From positions 1-9,318 of the forward strand of contig JAMFRY010000207.1 in the NCBI GenBank assembly GCA_026225015.1: 9,318 bases of DNA, read 5' to 3'. Shown piece after piece: positions 5,530 through 9,318 of the stretch. The position numbers and the translations under genes were made by a program. The notes under the pieces were generated by a model that saw nothing but the letters and a program-made list of their open reading frames with translations, ran no database searches and was not told where the DNA came from. Each line of letters starts with the position of its first letter. The first letter of the stretch is position 1. This stretch comes from Alphaproteobacteria bacterium. Lineage in GTDB: Bacteria > Pseudomonadota > Alphaproteobacteria > Acetobacterales > Acetobacteraceae.

Positions 5530-5561
5530 AAAGCTGCATGCCGGCACCGGCATGCAGTTTT
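5530..5561. terminator. Hairpin terminator downstream of the E1 operon
   Basis: CTGCATGCCG (5534-5543), GCAC, CGGCATGCAG (5548-5557) form a perfect 10-bp stem flanked by an AAAG run on the left and TTTTT on the right. The T-run is better on the plus strand. On the minus strand, where the dehydrogenase operon ends about 30 bases earlier, the stem is followed by CTTTG. It is probably a bidirectional terminator that ends the E1 transcript. Confidence 0.65.
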
Positions 5562-5587
5562 TCATCTGACGTTTCGGGCTGCCGCCT

Positions 5588-6595
5588 TTACCCCTTGACG
5601 AGGGCGATAGCCGCCTCGGCGATCTTCTCCGCATTCGGCAGATAGGCCGTCTCCAACGGCTTGCTGAACGGCACCGGGGTGAAGGGTGCGCCAATCCGCT
5701 TCACCGGCCCCTTCAATTTGCCGAACAGCGCCTCGGACACCACCGCCGCAATCTCCGCGCCGACGCCGAACGGCACCACCGCCTCATGTACCACGATCAG
5801 CCGCCCGGTTTTGGCCACCGAGGCGAGCACGGCTTCCTTATCCCAGGGCGAAACCGAGCGCAGGTCGATCACTTCCGCCGAAATGCCGGCCTCTTTGAGT
5901 TTTGGCAGCGCGCCCAGCGCCTCATGCACCATGCGCGAATAGCTGACGATGGTGATGTCGCTGCCTTGCGCGACAATCCGCGCCTTGCCGATGGGCACGC
6001 GCGAACCCGGCACCGGCGGCGTGCCGGGGGTCCAGTAGATCGGCATGTTTTCGATCACCAGCACCGGATCGGGATCGTCGATGGCCGAGCGCATCAGCCC
6101 ATAGGCATCCTCCGGATTAGAGGGCGCCACAACCTTCAGCCCGGCAGTATGCGCGAACCAGGCCTCGAAATAGTCCGAATGTTGGCCGCCGGTGGAAAAT
6201 CCGGCGCCGGTCATGGTGCGGATCACGATCGGCACGTTGGTGTGGCCACCCGACATATAGCGCAGTTTCGCTGCATGGTTGACGATCATGTCCATCGCCA
6301 CCGTGGTGAAGTTCATCAGCATGATCTCGGCCACCGGCTTGTAGCCCACGAGGCTGGCGCCAATGGCCGCCCCGATGATCGCCTGCTCTGAAATCGGCGT
6401 GGAGCGCACCCGCTTATCGCCGAATTTGGTCGAAAGCCCCCTGGTCACGCCGGTGACACCACCTTCCTGCGCGTCCGCTACGTCCTCGCCGAGAATCAGC
6501 ACCGTAGGGTCATCTGCCATCGCATCATGCAAAGCCAGGTTGAGCGCCGCCAGATTATTGATCTGCTTGGCCTTTATTTCTGCTGTCCCGCTCAT
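5588..6595 (-). CDS. 2-oxo acid (or acetoin) dehydrogenase E1 component, beta subunit
   Basis: The 335-residue product is the beta subunit of a heterotetrameric thiamine-diphosphate E1, which decarboxylates a 2-oxo acid (or cleaves acetoin) and passes the acyl group to the lipoyl domain of E2. The pyrimidine-binding domain has ILGEDVADAQEGGVTGVTRGL (34-54), with E70 in STPISEQAIIGAAIGA as the residue that activates the cofactor, then STGGQHSDYFEAWF (134-147), where H139 lies in the active-site entrance. The C-terminal domain begins near 200 and has DLRSVSPWDKE (244-254) and VVHEAVVPFGVGAEIAA (268-284). The chosen ATG (6595) overlaps the alpha-subunit stop as ATGA; a longer frame to 6784 only reads antisense-like sequence inside alpha. 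Pyruvate, branched-chain 2-oxo acids and acetoin cannot be told apart by eye. No E2 or E3 gene is in the window. Confidence 0.93.
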   Translation of the reverse strand: MSGTAEIKAKQINNLAALNLALHDAMADDPTVLILGEDVADAQEGGVTGVTRGLSTKFGDKRVRSTPISEQAIIGAAIGASLVGYKPVAEIMLMNFTTVAMDMIVNHAAKLRYMSGGHTNVPIVIRTMTGAGFSTGGQHSDYFEAWFAHTAGLKVVAPSNPEDAYGLMRSAIDDPDPVLVIENMPIYWTPGTPPVPGSRVPIGKARIVAQGSDITIVSYSRMVHEALGALPKLKEAGISAEVIDLRSVSPWDKEAVLASVAKTGRLIVVHEAVVPFGVGAEIAAVVSEALFGKLKGPVKRIGAPFTPVPFSKPLETAYLPNAEKIAEAAIALVKG

Positions 6596-7575
6596 GCCGC
6601 TGCTCCGTACACATCGGTGGTTAGTTCCTCGAGCCCCGGATATTCCGCGGCCAGCCCGAATTCGGCCGCCGCTTCTACTTCGGCGTCGAAATCCGCCTCG
6701 ATTTTCGCAAGCTCCGTCTCGGTGGAAACGCCGGTTTCGATCAGCTTGGTCCGGAAAATCGGATAAGGATCGGCCGCGATCCATTTCGCCTTTTCCGCCG
6801 GATCGATATAGCGGTCGGCATCGCCGAACACATGGCCATGGAAGCGATAGGTCATCGCCTCGATCAGCGTTGGCCCTTCGCCGGCCCGCGCCCGCTCCAC
6901 CGCCTCGCGCGCGGCGGAATACATCGCAAACGGATCATTGCCGTCGACATGAATGCCGGCCATGCCATAGCCCTTGGCGCGATCGGCGATCCGCTCGCCG
7001 CCGGTGGAGAGATGGTAGGCCGTATGTTCGCCCCAGCGATTATTCTGGCAGAGGAAGATCACCGGCAATTTCCAAACCGAGGCCAGGTTGAGCGATTCAT
7101 GGAAGGCGCCGATATTCGCCGCCGCGTCGCCAAAGGTCGCCACCGCGACCCGGCCGTTGCCGGAAAGCTGCGAACCCCAGGCCAGGCCATTGGCGATCGG
7201 CATGGAGGAGCCGACGATCCCGGTCGTTACCATCACCCCCTTGCTGGGATAGGTCAGATGCATCGGCCCGCCTTTGCCTTTGCAGGTGCCATCGACGCGC
7301 CCGGCGACCTCGGCCCATAAATCCTTCAGCGGCAGCCCCTTGGCCAGCATGTCATGAATGCCGCGATAAATGGTGCAGAGATAGTCTTCGTCCTTCAGAT
7401 TGACGCATAAAGCCGCCGGAATCACTTCCTGGCCGCGATAGCTGTAATACACCGTCACCAGCCGCCCGTTGGTGACCATTTTCCGGGTGCGCTCGTCATT
7501 GGCCTTCAACAGCGCCATCCGCCGGAAAATCTCCAACTGCGTGGCCGCGTCGGGTTGATATGTGTTCGTTAACAT
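6592..7575 (-). CDS. 2-oxo acid (or acetoin) dehydrogenase E1 component, alpha subunit
   Basis: The 327-residue product is the alpha subunit that binds the thiamine diphosphate pyrophosphate and Mg2+. The cofactor motif runs from G149-D150-A151 (in ATFGDAAANIGAFHESLN) to N178-N179 (in FLCQNNRWGEHTAYH); the third position is Ala instead of the usual Gly. Other family marks are RGIHDMLAKG (71-80), GTCKGKGGPMHL (96-107), GIVGSSMPIANGLAWG (119-134) and YRFHGHVFGDADRYID (243-258), which includes the phosphorylation-loop region. The WGEHTAYHLSTGG stretch resembles E1 proteins from acetoin and related cleavage systems more than housekeeping pyruvate dehydrogenase, a weak hint. The ATG at 7575 follows GGAGGAGGAGG; a longer frame from 7821 reads through non-coding DNA. 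It is first in a two-gene operon with beta and divergent from the Rieske gene. Confidence 0.93.
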   Translation of the reverse strand: MLTNTYQPDAATQLEIFRRMALLKANDERTRKMVTNGRLVTVYYSYRGQEVIPAALCVNLKDEDYLCTIYRGIHDMLAKGLPLKDLWAEVAGRVDGTCKGKGGPMHLTYPSKGVMVTTGIVGSSMPIANGLAWGSQLSGNGRVAVATFGDAAANIGAFHESLNLASVWKLPVIFLCQNNRWGEHTAYHLSTGGERIADRAKGYGMAGIHVDGNDPFAMYSAAREAVERARAGEGPTLIEAMTYRFHGHVFGDADRYIDPAEKAKWIAADPYPIFRTKLIETGVSTETELAKIEADFDAEVEAAAEFGLAAEYPGLEELTTDVYGAAA

Positions 7576-7808
7576 CCCCTCCTCCTCCGTGCTTGGGTGC
7601 TGCGGCGCCACTCTATTGGGGTTAATTCCCGGTGTCGATAACCTGGCAAGCAGCTGCCAACAAGCATCGCCGGCGCGACGGCAAGGCAAGGCAGGGCTCC
7701 GGCCGCGCCGTTTGACAAATGGCGCCGCCGCTTGCTCTGTTAAGCAGCAACGACCCTTGAAACGCCGCCCGAACCGCAAAGACGGGCCGGAAAAGAGAAA
7801 GGTGCACG
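7576..7808. promoter_or_regulatory. Divergent promoter region between E1 operon and Rieske gene
   Basis: These 233 bases must contain both promoters. For the Rieske gene, TTGACA (7712-7717) is a perfect -35, but the nearest possible -10 (TGTTAA, about 20 bases on) is weak. TGGCA (7644-7648) and TGCCA (7655-7659) form a 5-bp dyad separated by 6 bases, a possible activator or repressor site. Short GGCAAGGCAAGGCAG repeats lie near 7679-7693. The divergent layout suggests shared regulation of dehydrogenase and oxygenase. Confidence 0.35.
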
Positions 7809-9200
7809 ATGGACACGCCAACCCCTGATTTCGCGAAAACCCCGCTCTCGGATGAAGATCTCGGCAAGCCGCTGACCTACAGCACGGAAGCCTTCCTCTC
7901 CCGCGACTACGCGAAGGACGAGGCCGATCTGCTCTGGTCCAAGGTCTGGCAGATGGCCGGCAGGCTGGAGGACATCCAAGCCGCCGGGGATTTCATCACC
8001 TATGAGATCGGCGGCGAATCCGTCATCATCCTCCGCCGGGATGCGGACACAATAAAGGCCTTCTACAATGTCTGCCCGCATCGCGGCCGCCAGCTCATCA
8101 GCGTGCCCAAGGACCAGAACGGGGTGCGCGGCAATATCAAAAAGCGCTTCATCTGCGGCTTCCATGGCTGGAATTTCGACCTGGACGGCAAGAACTGCTA
8201 CGTGCTGGACCCGCAGGACTGGCAGGGCGCCCTGACCGAGGAACGCACCTCGCTCTCGCCCGTGAAGGTCGATTTCTGGGGCGGCTTCATCTATGTCACC
8301 TTGGACCCACATTCTGAACCCTTGAAGGACTATCTGGGCCAGGCCGGCGACATCCTCGCCCCCTTCGAATTCGAGAAGATGCGCTATAAATGGCGGCAAT
8401 GGGTGATCTACCCGGCCAATTGGAAGACCTCGCTGGAGGCCTTCATGGAACCCTATCACGTCGCCGGCACACATTCGCAGCTGCTGAAATACGGCAATTA
8501 CTACGCCTACAGCAAACCCTACGGGCTGCACGGCGTCTCCGGCTTCGATGAGCGCGACGCCTCGCTCCGCAAGGAAGGCGGCACTTCCAACACCCGCGCC
8601 GGAATTGGCGCCGATGCCCGCATCTCCACCTACCAGCTCGCCCGTGAGAATTACGAGACCGTCAACCGGTCCAGCACCACCCTTACTTTGGTCAACGCCG
8701 CCAAGCGTCTAGTCGATGAACTGCCGGAGGGAACACCTTCCAGCGAGGTCATCAAACACTGGCTGGCCTCGGCCCGTGCCGACGACGCCGCCCGCGGCGT
8801 CATCTGGCCCACGATCACGCCGCAGCAAATGTCCGAGGCCGGACTGGCCTGGAGCCTGTTTCCCAACCAATCGATCCTGCAGGGTGTCACCTCCGCTTTG
8901 TGCTACCGCTCCCGCCCCTATGGCGATGATCCGGATAAATGCATCTTCGAAGCCTATGCGCTGGAACGCTTTCCGGAAGGCGAGGAGCCCAAGACCGAAT
9001 GGGTCTACGCCGAAGCCACCGCCGAGAAATGGGGCTCCGTGCTGGCGCAGGATTTCGCCAATATGGAGTTCGTGCAGAACGGCATGAAGTCGCGCGGCTT
9101 CCGCGGCCCGCTACCCAATCCACATCAGGAGCAAAAAATCACCAATTTCCACCGCCAACGGGCCAAATACATGCGCCGCGGCGCGCCGCGCTTGTTATAG
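7809..9200 (+). CDS. Rieske non-heme iron oxygenase, alpha (catalytic) subunit
   Basis: The 463-residue product is a ring-hydroxylating-type oxygenase large subunit. The N-terminal Rieske domain binds the [2Fe-2S] cluster through C89-P-H91 (in NVCPHRGRQLIS) and C116-G-F-H119 (in FICGFHGWNFDLDG). The catalytic domain has N204-W-K then E210-A-F-M-E-P-Y-H217-V-A-G-T-H222, giving the two iron histidines, and D415 in LAQDFANMEF is the likely third ligand. E214 stands where naphthalene dioxygenase has the bridging Asp. Between H91 and C116 there are 24 residues, longer than the usual 15-17. Such enzymes use electrons from a reductase, with or without a ferredoxin, to hydroxylate or demethylate a substrate; none of those partners, nor a beta subunit, is visible. 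GAAAGG precedes the ATG, and the substrate is unknown. Confidence 0.92.
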   Translation: MDTPTPDFAKTPLSDEDLGKPLTYSTEAFLSRDYAKDEADLLWSKVWQMAGRLEDIQAAGDFITYEIGGESVIILRRDADTIKAFYNVCPHRGRQLISVPKDQNGVRGNIKKRFICGFHGWNFDLDGKNCYVLDPQDWQGALTEERTSLSPVKVDFWGGFIYVTLDPHSEPLKDYLGQAGDILAPFEFEKMRYKWRQWVIYPANWKTSLEAFMEPYHVAGTHSQLLKYGNYYAYSKPYGLHGVSGFDERDASLRKEGGTSNTRAGIGADARISTYQLARENYETVNRSSTTLTLVNAAKRLVDELPEGTPSSEVIKHWLASARADDAARGVIWPTITPQQMSEAGLAWSLFPNQSILQGVTSALCYRSRPYGDDPDKCIFEAYALERFPEGEEPKTEWVYAEATAEKWGSVLAQDFANMEFVQNGMKSRGFRGPLPNPHQEQKITNFHRQRAKYMRRGAPRLL

Positions 9201-9214
9201 GGCTTTGGCGTGAC

Positions 9215-9252
9215 TTTTGCTTGGCCAAACGCGAAACCTTCGGCCAGCAAAA
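9215..9252 (+). promoter_or_regulatory. Imperfect hairpin overlapping the next ribosome site
   Basis: TTTTGCTTGGCC (9215-9226) pairs with GGCCAGCAAAA (9242-9252) with one bulged base and a 15-base loop. The right arm runs into the AAAAGGA ribosome site (9249-9255) of the following frame, so folding could lower its translation or help end the Rieske transcript. Confidence 0.35.
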
Positions 9253-9261
9253 GGAACGAAA

Positions 9262-9318
9262 TTGTCACAGTCATTGCCACCCGCCACCGCTTTGGTCGTC
9301 GAGGATATTCACAAAAGC
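9262..9318 (+). CDS. Probable ABC-transporter ATP-binding protein, N-terminus only
   Basis: Nineteen codons are visible before the window ends, giving an N-terminus that reads LPPATALVVEDIHKS after a TTG start. The A-L-x-V-E-D-I-H-K-S pattern is typical of the first strand of ABC ATPases (often followed by F-G), just ahead of the Walker A loop, which lies outside the window. AAGGA (9251-9255) stands 6 bases before the TTG, and a second in-frame TTG at 9274 is an alternative. The gene follows the Rieske gene by 61 bases on the same strand, so it may import the oxygenase's substrate. The call rests on a very short stretch. Confidence 0.45.
   Translation, partial: MSQSLPPATALVVEDIHKS

Larger units (their letters stand above)
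5342..5587. other. Intergenic region between regulator operon and dehydrogenase operon
   Basis: These 246 bases contain no credible gene; frames through it lack ribosome sites and family resemblance. It carries the shortened FNR-like dyad, the 18-bp inverted repeat and the terminator hairpin described separately. The promoter of the leftward regulator operon must lie here or within the inverted-repeat area, but I could not pick a convincing -35/-10 pair. Confidence 0.7.

Noticed and set aside
7642..7660. Sigma-54-like promoter TGGCAG...TTGC on the minus strand before the E1 operon
   Set aside because: The GG and GC elements are one base closer than the strict sigma-54 spacing, and the match is better explained by the TGGCA/TGCCA dyad.
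7679..7693. GGCAAGGCAAGGCAG tandem repeat
   Set aside because: Only about three short units in GC-rich DNA; too little to call a repeat element.
7740..8531. 263-codon minus-strand open frame over the Rieske gene
   Set aside because: It covers the antisense of the Rieske cluster and iron motifs and would overlap the divergent promoter region; a shadow frame.

Overview
The window is GC-rich coding DNA of a Gram-negative bacterium. An outer-membrane porin, an FNR/FixK-class regulator with the 'KVVSG-VRT' and 'GRRQI' signatures, and the overall protein composition point to an alphaproteobacterium, possibly near the Acetobacteraceae or other Rhodospirillales. That placement is inference; there is no rRNA or other marker gene here.

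Left end (1-195): an open frame ending at 98 looks like the last residues of an IS66-type transposase, followed by a possible element end (TTAC at 123-126). Next is a leftward beta-carbonic anhydrase gene (193-774). A 422-base divergent intergenic region (775-1196) carries a good candidate promoter and operator for each side. It is followed by a rightward DJ-1/PfpI-superfamily gene resembling isonitrile hydratase (1197-1895).

Middle (1896-5341): a rightward cluster encodes an OmpP1/FadL-type outer-membrane channel and two half-size YeeE/YedE permeases that overlap by 8 bases. Together they could form an outer-plus-inner membrane import route for a sulfur-containing solute. Converging on it is a leftward pair: a 167-residue single-span membrane protein of unknown function and a Crp/Fnr regulator. 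The two are separated only by TAG-CGC-GTG, and the regulator's last 21 bases overlap the end of the second permease gene.

Right part (5342-9318): a non-coding stretch contains a perfect 18-bp inverted repeat and a terminator-like hairpin. A leftward two-gene operon encodes the alpha and beta E1 subunits of a thiamine-diphosphate 2-oxo acid (or acetoin) dehydrogenase, joined by an ATGA overlap. Divergent from it is a rightward Rieske non-heme iron oxygenase alpha subunit with an unusually long spacing between its two cluster half-sites. The last 57 bases look like the start of an ABC-transporter ATPase gene. E1 plus Rieske oxygenase plus transporter suggests a catabolic locus, but no E2, E3, reductase or ferredoxin gene is in view and no substrate can be assigned.

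I see no CRISPR array, tRNA, rRNA or obvious defence system. The most distinctive items are the coupled membrane-protein/regulator pair, the inverted repeats placed on predicted promoters, the perfect 18-bp palindrome, and the atypical Rieske protein.
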